This document shows, piece after piece, positions 53,104 through 60,310 of a stretch of DNA of 64,000 bases. The position numbers and the translations under genes were made by a program. Each line of letters opens with the position of its first letter. Position 1 is the first letter of the stretch. The stretch comes from Blastococcus sp. CPCC 205250. GTDB taxonomy: Bacteria > Actinomycetota > Actinomycetes > Mycobacteriales > Geodermatophilaceae. The DNA is taken from the NCBI RefSeq assembly GCF_019799925.1, contig NZ_JABGCG010000008.1, forward strand, positions 186,001-250,000, in the 5' to 3' direction. Under the pieces are notes generated by a model. That model did not search any database and was not told the origin of the DNA. It was given only the letters and a program-made list of their open reading frames with translations.

Positions 53104-53122
53104 AAGTCCCCCAACGGCAGTC

Positions 53123-53139
53123 GGTTTGTTTGTCGAACC
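53123..53139. promoter_or_regulatory. HxlR operator copy 1 (ggtttg-5-cgaacc)
   Basis: A 17-bp site with arms differing by one base from a perfect ggttcg/cgaacc palindrome, 20 bases from the MFS start. Same form as copy 2, 44 bases away. Confidence 0.65.
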
Positions 53140-53638
53140 AAGTCGCCGGGACGCTACCTCAGAGTCGGTTCGATGTGCGAACCTACGCGCGTGGCTGGAC
53201 TGGACGGACTCCCCGGGGCGCCGATGCTCCGTCGCCGGCGCGCTCAGCGTCGTCGGCGACCGGTGGGCGCTGCTGGTGATCCGTGAGGTGTCGCTGGGCA
53301 ATCACCGGTTCAGCGACATCCTCCGTGGAACCGGCGCACCGAGGGAGCGGCTCAGCGCACGTCTGACCGCCCTCGTGGAGTCCGGCGTCCTCCAGCGGCG
53401 GCAGTACAGCGAGTCACCGCCGCGCGCCGGCTATCACCTCACCCCGGCGGGCCGCGATCTCCTGCCCGTTCTCCAGGCCCTCATGCAATGGGGTGACCGC
53501 TGGGTCGCAGACACTCCACCGGTCGAGCTGCACCACCACGACCACCGCATCTCGGCGTCGTGGATGTGCGACACCTGCGGCGAGCCGGTCAACGGGTCCC
53601 GCGTCCAGTCCGTCGCGACGGGAACCCAGCCCAGCTGA
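53126..53638 (+). CDS. HxlR-family transcriptional regulator
   Basis: About 170 residues from TTG 53126; the true start is uncertain and may be later, because no in-frame ATG or GTG lies near the conserved beginning. The DNA-binding domain is plain: RRCSVAGALSVVGDRWALLVIREVSLGNHRFSDILRGTGAPRERLSARLTALVESGVLQRRQYSESPPRAGYHLTPAGRDLLPVLQALMQWGDRW. That is the HxlR winged helix with its YxLTxxG signature. A C-terminal pair of cysteines (MCDTCGEPV) could bind zinc or sense redox state. It probably represses the divergent MFS pump. Confidence 0.88.
   Translation: MFVEPSRRDATSESVRCANLRAWLDWTDSPGRRCSVAGALSVVGDRWALLVIREVSLGNHRFSDILRGTGAPRERLSARLTALVESGVLQRRQYSESPPRAGYHLTPAGRDLLPVLQALMQWGDRWVADTPPVELHHHDHRISASWMCDTCGEPVNGSRVQSVATGTQPS
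53167..53183. promoter_or_regulatory. HxlR operator copy 2 (ggttcg-5-cgaacc)
   Basis: Perfect 6-bp arms with 5 bases between. It repeats the site at 53123-53139 at a distance of 44 bp, about four helical turns, so both would face the same side of the DNA. If translation starts at the TTG, this copy lies inside the coding region, which argues for a later start. Confidence 0.65.
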
Positions 53639-53799
53639 GGGGGGTCCGTCAGGCTGGTCGGTGCCTTCTCCAGGGGTCAGCGCATCGCGTGCATCCCTTC
53701 CGCACTCAATACTGCCGCCGGCAGCCATGCTGTACCGGCTCGTGGAAACGGGCGTCTGCCGGTTCGACCTGATGGTCTAGCAATCGTCAACCGCAGCCA

Positions 53800-54347
53800 T
53801 CATGGAAGAGAACAATTCGCAGGATCTCTGCTCCGCGCCGTTGCTGGGCGGGGGAGGGGCCGTCGGCGGTTGGCCAGTTCCAGCAGGACGTCGGCGTGAC
53901 AGGGCTGATCCAGCGGGCACCAGCATGCGAGGTCGTGACCACGGAGTAGGCGTCGTGCCTCTGCGGCGTAGTCACCTGTCGCCCATCGCCGAAACCAGTC
54001 GATCGCCGTTGCCGTGTCCGGGCAGCGGACCCCCGAACGCCATCGGGGTAGATGCCCGGAGCTCTGCTCGTCGGGACCGGCCAGGTGTCGTCGTGATCGG
54101 CCGCCAGCCACATGTACGTCTCGCCGACGCGGAATGGGTTGCCCCAGCGGGTGGGACGAGCCACGACCACGGCACCGGCCGGCTTGCGCCGTCCACGGGC
54201 TCGGCTCAGCCGGATGCGTGCGGGCGCACTTCGCTGGGGGCAGTTCGCGCCGGTGAGGTGACCGGCGGGCGGTGCTGGCAGCCGGCGCAGCGGCTGGTGA
54301 GGGGGAGCCGCGCGGCCGGTCCTCGGTTCGTCGGCGTCGATCGGCAT
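53800..54347 (-). pseudogene. DUF4326 protein, frameshifted
   Basis: One frame gives RIRLSRARGRRKPAGAVVVARPTRWGNPFRVGETYMW. After a shift near 54030-54040 another frame continues DTATAIDWFRRWATGDYAAEA and HDLACWCPLDQPCHADVLLELAN. Together they make the DUF4326 domain (PTRWGNPF ... LACWCxxxxPCHADVLLxLAN), common in phages and mobile elements. Its role is unknown; the conserved Cys/His are suggestive of a metal site. The frameshift removes function unless it is a sequencing error. Confidence 0.75.
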
Positions 54348-54675
54348 CGGTCACCGCCCCCTCTGGTCGGCTGTCAACCCAGCGGCTTGTGCCGCCAGCA
54401 GACCGTGCCTACCGCAAGGGTGTGACCGTTCTGGAGGCCAACTGGAGGGGAACGAGAGGACGTCGCCGGCTTCTCAGTTGCTGCCCATCAATCGGGTGGA
54501 ACTCGAGGGGGACTTTGAGACTCCGCGCTTCCGTGACCGCGACGCACATACGACGATCAATCAACCGTAATTTCCACTTGTCAGTCAACGTTGGTTAACT
54601 CGCGACACGCGAAGCGAGCTGCGCTTTCACTGCCAGCCAATTCCGCCCAACACGGACAAAAAGGCCCGGCGCGTT
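54348..54675. other. Island end, no gene seen
   Basis: A stretch with noticeably lower GC toward its end (for example around 54540-54660) leads into attR. It contains cagtcaacgttggttaactc, a weakly palindromic segment. It could hold integrase arm sites, but I see no clear repeats. Confidence 0.4.
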
Positions 54676-54713
54676 ATCGCAGGGTTACTGGTTCAAGTCC
54701 AGTCGGGGGAGCA
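54676..54713. repeat. attR: second copy of the tRNA-Asn 3' segment
   Basis: 37 of 38 bases match 34407-34444; the one change is G to A in the T-loop. It marks the distal boundary of the island. No tRNA 5' half precedes it, so this is a remnant and not a tRNA gene. Confidence 0.93.
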
Positions 54714-54778
54714 GCACAGGCCTCTGACCAGCGCATCCGCCGGTCCGAGGCCGTCGTCGTCTCCGCCCCGCTCGGCCG

Positions 54779-55345
54779 TCAGGGCCGCCGGACGGCGTAG
54801 CGCAGCAGGACGACGCCGTTGCCGAACCGCCGCTCCTCCAGCAGCTCCAGGTCGGTCGGGGCGTCGGCGGTCTCGAAGAGCCGCCGTCCGCGGCCGACGA
54901 CGACCGGGTTGACGAAGAGCCGGTACTCGTCGACCAGGTCCAGCCGGCGGAACGTCTCCACGAGGTCGACCCCGCCCAGCGTCATGTCCCCGCCGGGCTG
55001 CTGCTTCAGCGCCCGGATCTCGTCGGGGTCGACCTCGGTCCGCAGCGAGGCGTTGGGGCCGACCTCGCGCAGGGTGCGGGAGAACACGAGCTTCGGCGTC
55101 GACCGCCAGATGCCGGCGAACTCGCGCATGGCCGGCTCGGCCTCGGGGTCCTCGTCGGCGGTCGGCCAGTACGCCTCCATGAGCTCGTAGGTGACCCGGC
55201 CCTCCAGGAACACGCTGTCCTCCGCGAGCAGGGCGTTGAAGTACCGGTGCAGCTCGTCGTCGACGCGGTGCCAGCCCAGGTCGTGGTCCGGCCCCTCGAA
55301 GTAGCCGTCCAGCGACAGCATCATGTGCACGACGATCTTCCGCAT
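54779..55345 (-). CDS. Dihydrofolate-reductase-like (RibD C-terminal) reductase
   Basis: A 188-residue protein of the RibD_C/DHFR-like family: RKIVVHMMLSLDGYFEGPDHDLGW, LLAEDSVFLEGRVTYELMEAYWP, PKLVFSRTLREVG, then GGDMTLGGVDLVETF and DEYRLFVNPVVVGRGRRLF. These small NADPH-binding reductases are abundant in actinobacteria and their substrates are generally unknown. It is the first host gene beyond the island, ending 65 bases from attR. Confidence 0.9.
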   Translation of the reverse strand: MRKIVVHMMLSLDGYFEGPDHDLGWHRVDDELHRYFNALLAEDSVFLEGRVTYELMEAYWPTADEDPEAEPAMREFAGIWRSTPKLVFSRTLREVGPNASLRTEVDPDEIRALKQQPGGDMTLGGVDLVETFRRLDLVDEYRLFVNPVVVGRGRRLFETADAPTDLELLEERRFGNGVVLLRYAVRRP

Positions 55346-55436
55346 CCGTCCTCCTGGTCCGCGACCTGCTCCCGGGGACTCCGACCGGAGGGCGCGCCCG
55401 ATCTCATCGGTCCCCGCCGCCAGGGCTGGAGGTCGG

Positions 55437-56495
55437 TCAGGCCAGCCAGGACAGCAGGCGGCCCCTCGACCAGCAGCGGCCGAGGGCCTCGCCGCGCGGC
55501 GCCGACCGGTCGGCCACCACGAGGCCGATGATGCTGTGGCCGGAGGCGGGGCGGTCGCCGAGCGTCGGGACCCCGGGCGCCACCCCCACGCCCTCCGCCG
55601 ACACCCAGGCCACGGCGCGGCCGGCCGCCGCCTCCTCGAGGTGGCGCAGCAGGAGGGCGCGGCGGGGGACCGGGAGTCGGGACAGCGCCCACGTGCTGAG
55701 GACGACGGGCAGGGCGTCCGCCGGCACCCGGTCGACGGCGGCGGGCAGCAGGTCCACGGGATCGCCGCGCAGCAGCAGGGGAGGGGTCTGCGCCGCCAGC
55801 GCCAGCTCCGCGTCCAGCCGTGCGGCGCGCTCGGGCCGGTCCGGCGGCAGGCAGGCGCGCAGCCAGCGGACGTCGTCCGGGTCGGTCACGTCCAGCGGGT
55901 CGCGGTCCACGCCGATGCGGGCGACCACTCCCGGCACCGCCCGCGCCGGTACGGCCCGACCGCCCACGATCGAGCACGTCGTCCGCACCGGTGACGACGG
56001 GTCGCCCAGCGTCCGCCCGTCGCCGTAGCCGATGCCCACGCGGTCCACCACGAGATCCAGTCCCGCCGAGCACCCCAGGCCGACCAGCCCGACGGCCGCC
56101 GCGCCCAGCCGGTGCGCCGCCTCGGCGATGGCCGGGTACAGCACGGCCGCGTGTCCGGTCTCGTCCGGCCGCAGCCGCAGCCGCCGGCGAGCGGTGAGAG
56201 CGAGGACCGGGCCGGTGCACCGCAGCACCGTGTCCACCGCAGCACGGGCGGCCGCGTCGCCGTCGCCTGTCGCATGGGCGGCGGCCAGGTCCGGGGCCTG
56301 CCCGGCGAGGGCGAGGTCGTGCAGGGCGGCCAGGACCAGCGCCGGGCGCCGGGTGCGCGCCGGCGCCGCGCCCAGCGCACGCATCACCTCGTCGGACCCG
56401 CCGAGGGCGACGGCGACGCGCTCGTACAGCGTCCCGGCGGCATCGATCTCGCCGAAGCGCCGGTACACCTCCGCGAGCGGGCGGGCCCTCGCCAC
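55437..56495 (-). CDS. DUF2332-family protein
   Basis: A 352-residue protein starting at a GTG with AGGAGG upstream. It has the DUF2332 layout: LAEVYRRFGEIDAAGTLYERVAVALG at the start, VLYPAIAEAAHRLGAAAVGLVGLGCSAGLDL in the middle, and DVTDPDDVRWLRACLPPDRPERAARLDAEL. The middle and later segments (VVLSTWALSRLPVPRRALLLRHLEEA) suggest a methyltransferase-like fold, but no classical S-adenosylmethionine loop is clear. Function unknown. It lies between a DHFR-like gene and a divergent diguanylate cyclase. Confidence 0.85.
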   Translation of the reverse strand: MARARPLAEVYRRFGEIDAAGTLYERVAVALGGSDEVMRALGAAPARTRRPALVLAALHDLALAGQAPDLAAAHATGDGDAAARAAVDTVLRCTGPVLALTARRRLRLRPDETGHAAVLYPAIAEAAHRLGAAAVGLVGLGCSAGLDLVVDRVGIGYGDGRTLGDPSSPVRTTCSIVGGRAVPARAVPGVVARIGVDRDPLDVTDPDDVRWLRACLPPDRPERAARLDAELALAAQTPPLLLRGDPVDLLPAAVDRVPADALPVVLSTWALSRLPVPRRALLLRHLEEAAAGRAVAWVSAEGVGVAPGVPTLGDRPASGHSIIGLVVADRSAPRGEALGRCWSRGRLLSWLA

Positions 56496-56638
56496 CGGTC
56501 CTGCGCCTCCTGAGGTGGGGTCGGTGCGCGCCCTGCAGGACCGGGCACGCACCCGCAGGGTAGGGGCGGCCCGGCGCGGACCCACCCTTCCGGGGCAGAC
56601 CGCTCAACCCCGACGCGTGGCCGTCCGATCCCAGGGGC

Positions 56639-57721
56639 ATGTGGTCTCGCTCCCCTGCGCGCCGTCCCGACCGGAGGCACGCCCGCTTCGGCTGGTGGTG
56701 GCGCGGCGGTGACGCCGTGGGCTGGGGGCGGCTGATCTGGCTCGGGTCCGTGGCCACCCCGCTGTCGGCGGTGCTCGTCCTGCGCACGCAGGAGGTCCAC
56801 ACCGGCCTGCTCGGGTACGCCGCGCTGGCCCACCTCGTGGCCGTCGCGTCGAGCTTCCTGCTGCCGTGGCGGCGCTGGTCGGCGTGGGCGCTGATCGCCT
56901 TCCCGGTGTTCTCCACGGCCTCGGTGGCGGTCGTGGCCACGGCCGTGCCGGGGATCTCCGGTGTCTACGGCGGCTTCTTCGCCCTCTGCTTCGCCTACAC
57001 CGGCCTGTTCCTGCCGCGCGGCGCGAGCGTCGTCCTGCTGGCGCCGGCCCTCGTCGCCTACTTCGGCACCCTCCCGGCGGTCGACGGCACGGCGTTCGTG
57101 CGGGCCACCTTCCTCGCGGTGGCCTGGATCGTGCTCGGCGAGCTGCTCGGCCTGCTCCGCCGCCGGCAGGTGGCCCTCCTGCACGAGCTGCGGGTGGAGA
57201 ACGAGACCGACGCGCTCACCGGGCTGGCCAACCGCCGCGGCATGGAGCGCTTCCTCGCCGGCGCCGCGGGCGGCGACATCCTCATCGTCTTCGACCTCGA
57301 CAACTTCAAGCGGCTCAACGACGCGCACGGGCACGCCGAGGGCGACCGCGCGCTGCGGACCTTCGGCCGCGTGCTCGCCGGCGAGCTCCGCACCCGCGAC
57401 CGGGCCGCCCGCTCGGGCGGCGAGGAGATGGTCGTCCTCCTCCGGTGCTCCACCGAGTCGCGCTGCGGGATCAGCCTGACCCGGCGGCTGCGCGCCGGGC
57501 TGGAGAGCGCCTACCCCGGCCTGACGTTCAGCGCCGGCATCGCCGTGGTCGACGCCGACCGTTCCGTGGACCAGGCCCTCGAGGCGGCCGACCACGCCAT
57601 GTACGCGGCCAAGACCGGTGGGCGCGACCAGGTGTGGGTCGCCGACCCCGACCGGTCCGGCGAGCTCCGCCCGGTCGCCGACTTCGGGCTCCGCCGCCCG
57701 GACGCCGTCCCCGTCTCCTGA
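56639..57721 (+). CDS. Membrane diguanylate cyclase (GGDEF)
   Basis: A 360-residue protein. Residues ~30-175 form six or so membrane helices with few loops, probably an integral sensor. The GGDEF domain follows (about 185-345): DALTGLANRRGM, FDLDNFKRLNDAHGH, and the active loop GGEEM (260-264). The inhibitory site RTRD lies five residues before the loop, as required for c-di-GMP product inhibition. It makes c-di-GMP from two GTP at the membrane. No phosphodiesterase partner is in this window. The start could also be GTG 56641-region; ATG 56639 is used. Confidence 0.9.
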   Translation: MWSRSPARRPDRRHARFGWWWRGGDAVGWGRLIWLGSVATPLSAVLVLRTQEVHTGLLGYAALAHLVAVASSFLLPWRRWSAWALIAFPVFSTASVAVVATAVPGISGVYGGFFALCFAYTGLFLPRGASVVLLAPALVAYFGTLPAVDGTAFVRATFLAVAWIVLGELLGLLRRRQVALLHELRVENETDALTGLANRRGMERFLAGAAGGDILIVFDLDNFKRLNDAHGHAEGDRALRTFGRVLAGELRTRDRAARSGGEEMVVLLRCSTESRCGISLTRRLRAGLESAYPGLTFSAGIAVVDADRSVDQALEAADHAMYAAKTGGRDQVWVADPDRSGELRPVADFGLRRPDAVPVS

Positions 57722-57740
57722 GCGCCGCGGCGCCGGGAGG

Positions 57741-59105
57741 TCAGCCCGAGCCGGTGGACGCCTCGGCCGGCGGGGCCGAGGCCGGGACCGGACGACCGAG
57801 GGTGACCGGCAGCGACTCGTAGCCGCGCAGGATGATCGTGCCGCGGCGGTGTCCGGTCCCGGCCGGCGCGAGGTCGGGGAACCGCTCGAACAGCGCGCGC
57901 AGGGCGACCTCGCCCTCCATCCGGGCCAGGGCGGCGCCGAGGCAGAAGTGGATGCCGCTGGAGAAGGCGACGTGGTCGCGGGCGTTGGGCCGGGTCACGT
58001 CGAAGACGTGCGGGTCGGGGAAGACGCGCGGGTCGCGGTTGGCCGCGGCCAGCACCAGCAGCACGAGGTCGCCCTGCGCGACGGGGACGCCGGCCACGGT
58101 GGTGTCCCGCATCGCCCGGCGTCCGGTGCGCTGGACGGGTGACTCCAGGCGCAGCACCTCGTCGACGGCGTTGGGCCACAGCGACGGGTCCTCGGCCAGC
58201 AGCCGGCGCTGCCCGGGGTGGGCGAACAGCAGCCCGGCGCCGTTGCCGATGAGGTTGACGGTCGTCTCGAACCCGGCGCCGAACACCAGGGCCGCCGTGG
58301 CGACCAGTTCCTGCTCGGTGAGCTCGCTGCCGTCGTCGTCGGCGCTGGTGACCAGGGTGGAGAGGAGGTCCTCGCCCGGGTGCTGCCGCAGCCGCCGCAG
58401 GTGCCCGCGGAACCACGCGTCGAGCTCCCCGAGGTTGCGCTCCACGCTGCGGTGGGTCGACCAGGGCAGCCCCATGTCCAGGCTCGGGGTGGCGCCGTCG
58501 CCCCAGGCGAGGAACTGGCGGCGCATGGACACCGGGACGCCGAGCATCTCCGAGATCACGGTGACCGGCAGCAGGCTCGCGTAGCGGGCGACCAGGTCGA
58601 CCGGACGCCCGTGCCCGGCCTCCCGCTCGAGGTCGTCGAGGAGCTCGGCGGCGATCTGGCCGGTGCGCTCGCGCAGGTGGGCGACGGCCCGGGCGCTGAA
58701 GGCGCGGCTGACCAGCCGCCGGTACCGGGTGTGCTCCGGCTGGTCGACGGCGAGCATCGAGGGCGGGTCGATGGGCCCGATGCTCGGCCGGGGCCCGGCC
58801 AGCCGCAGCGCGCGCTGCAGGACCGGGGGGAGCCCCTCGGTCCGGTTGCCGCCGATCTGGCCGAAGTGCTCGTGGTCGCGCAGGACCTCGGTGCAGACGG
58901 CGTGGTGGACGCTGACCCGGGCGAAGGCGCCGGCGGTGAACGGCTGATCGGTGCGCAGCCGCTCGTAGTGCTCGTACGGGTCCTCCCGCACCGCGGGGTC
59001 GAAGAGGATCTCGGCGTCGGCGTTGCCCTGCCGCGCCCGGGCGCGGATCGCCAGGCGCATCGCACCGTGGGTCGCGGCCCAGCGCACCGCACTGCGCACC
59101 ATCAC
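57741..59105 (-). CDS. Cytochrome P450
   Basis: A 454-residue P450 with the heme-binding loop FSSGIHFCLG (Cys388), the I-helix AGFETT, and the K-helix ExxR (EVLRLES). The N-terminal SMLAVDQPEHTRYRRLVSRAFS is typical of bacterial soluble P450s. Ferredoxin partners are not encoded nearby. The substrate is unknown. It is 52 bases downstream of the thioesterase on the same strand, so the two probably share a transcript, and a fatty-acid or acyl substrate is conceivable (inference). It ends 19 bases from the convergent diguanylate cyclase. Confidence 0.93.
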   Translation of the reverse strand: MMVRSAVRWAATHGAMRLAIRARARQGNADAEILFDPAVREDPYEHYERLRTDQPFTAGAFARVSVHHAVCTEVLRDHEHFGQIGGNRTEGLPPVLQRALRLAGPRPSIGPIDPPSMLAVDQPEHTRYRRLVSRAFSARAVAHLRERTGQIAAELLDDLEREAGHGRPVDLVARYASLLPVTVISEMLGVPVSMRRQFLAWGDGATPSLDMGLPWSTHRSVERNLGELDAWFRGHLRRLRQHPGEDLLSTLVTSADDDGSELTEQELVATAALVFGAGFETTVNLIGNGAGLLFAHPGQRRLLAEDPSLWPNAVDEVLRLESPVQRTGRRAMRDTTVAGVPVAQGDLVLLVLAAANRDPRVFPDPHVFDVTRPNARDHVAFSSGIHFCLGAALARMEGEVALRALFERFPDLAPAGTGHRRGTIILRGYESLPVTLGRPVPASAPPAEASTGSG

Positions 59106-59157
59106 TCGTCAGCCTCCAACTCGGTGTCGACCGAGCCCCCGTGGCCCGTCCGGTCCG

Positions 59158-60075
59158 TCACTCGTGCACGGCCCGTCGCCGGATCATGCCCTCCTGCACG
59201 ACCGTGGCGACGAGGCGGCCGGACGCGTCGTGGACCCGGGTCTGGCCGAGGGCGCGGCCGCCGGCGGCCGAGGGGCTCTCCTGGTCGTGCAGGAGCCACT
59301 GGTCCGCCCGGGCCGGGCGGTGGAACCACACGGCGTGGTCGAGGCTCGCCGCGGTGACGCCGGGGGCGCCGATCATGGTGGCGTGCGGCGCCAGCATGCT
59401 GCTCAGCAGCAGGACGTCGGAGGCGTACGCCAGCGCGCAGGTGTGCACCAGCGGGTCGTCGGGCAGCGCGTCGCGCGAGCGCAGCCAGAGTCGCTGCCGG
59501 GGATCGGCGCTCTCCCCGCGTCCGGCCGCGAGCCGGGGCAGCTCGGCGGCGAAGCGCACCTCGAACGGATGGCGGTGCGACAGCCGCTCGAACCACTCCC
59601 GCACGGGGCCCGTGGCCGTGGCCATCGCCTGCTCCGGGGTGGCCGAGGCCTCGGGGCCGGGAGCGTCCAGCTCGGGCACCTGGTGCTCCATGCCCTGCTC
59701 CGGCACCTGGAAGGACGCGGTCAGCCGCAGGATGACCCGGCCGTCCTGCTCGGCGGTGACGGCGCGGGTGGTGAAGCTGCCGCCGTCGCGGATCGGCTCG
59801 ACCCGCAGGTCGGTCGGGGCCGTCGCGTCGGCCGAGCGCACGAAGTAGGCGTGCAGCGAGTGCGCCGCCCGGTCCGGCGCGACCGTCCGGCCGGCGGCCA
59901 TCAGGGCCTGGGCGACGGCCGCGCCGCCGAAGGCCCGGCCGGCGCCGGTCCTGCCGTGGCCGCGGGCGGAGAACGACCAGCTCCCGGACCGCTCCAGGTC
60001 CAGCAGGTCGAGGAGGGCGCCGGCCGTGCCCGTCCGGTCCCGCACCTCGGCGTCGGCGTCGCCGGTCCCCGTCAC
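59158..60075 (-). CDS. Acyl-CoA thioesterase II (TesB-like)
   Basis: A 305-residue double hot-dog protein (GTG start after GGGGAGG). FGGAAVAQALMAAGRTV begins the first hot-dog. SLHAYFVRSADA and SFTTRAVTAEQDGRVI follow. The second hot-dog has the catalytic aspartate in ASLDHAVWFHRP and the glutamine in GQTRVHDASGRLVATVVQEG. It hydrolyses acyl-CoAs to free acids. It precedes the P450 gene on the same strand. Confidence 0.9.
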   Translation of the reverse strand: MTGTGDADAEVRDRTGTAGALLDLLDLERSGSWSFSARGHGRTGAGRAFGGAAVAQALMAAGRTVAPDRAAHSLHAYFVRSADATAPTDLRVEPIRDGGSFTTRAVTAEQDGRVILRLTASFQVPEQGMEHQVPELDAPGPEASATPEQAMATATGPVREWFERLSHRHPFEVRFAAELPRLAAGRGESADPRQRLWLRSRDALPDDPLVHTCALAYASDVLLLSSMLAPHATMIGAPGVTAASLDHAVWFHRPARADQWLLHDQESPSAAGGRALGQTRVHDASGRLVATVVQEGMIRRRAVHE

Positions 60076-60225
60076 CCCGCGTCCTCCCCGTGCCGTCGCG
60101 TGCGCCGTCGCCGGTGACGGGCCGGCGTCCACCCTCCCCGGCCCGCTCGCCGGTCGCCAGCGGACCCCGCTGCCCTCGGCCCCGGCAGGGGTCCTCGGGA
60201 CCCGCGGCGCCGGCCCCCGGACGCG

Positions 60226-60255
60226 GACGAGGGGCGCCTCGCGGCGCCCCTCGTC
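60226..60255. terminator. Terminator hairpin after katG
   Basis: A perfect 13-bp stem, gacgaggggcgcc at 60226-60238 and its complement at 60243-60255, with a 4-base loop, about 55 bases beyond the katG stop on its strand. Confidence 0.75.
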
Positions 60256-60310
60256 GTCGGTGTGCTGCGGTGCCGGGGCCGGCCGCGGGTGCGGCCGGCC
60301 CCGGGACCGG

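Larger units (their letters stand above)
34407..54713. mobile_element. Integrated genomic island at tRNA-Asn, about 20.3 kb
   Basis: It is bounded by the 38-bp direct repeats at 34407-34444 and 54676-54713, with a tyrosine integrase reading toward the tRNA end and an excisionase-like gene behind it. Stretches of lower GC (for example 37.6-40.6 kb and 54.4-54.7 kb) contrast with the flanking chromosome. It carries no recognisable replication or transfer gene. Frameshifts in int, xis and several cargo genes indicate a decaying, probably immobile element. The intact cargo is hydrolases, dehydrogenases, a flavin/dioxygenase operon, an efflux pump and their regulators. Confidence 0.9.

Noticed and set aside
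54663..54714. A second tRNA-Asn gene
   Set aside because: Only the 3' half is present and no 5' half or acceptor strand precedes it; it is attR.
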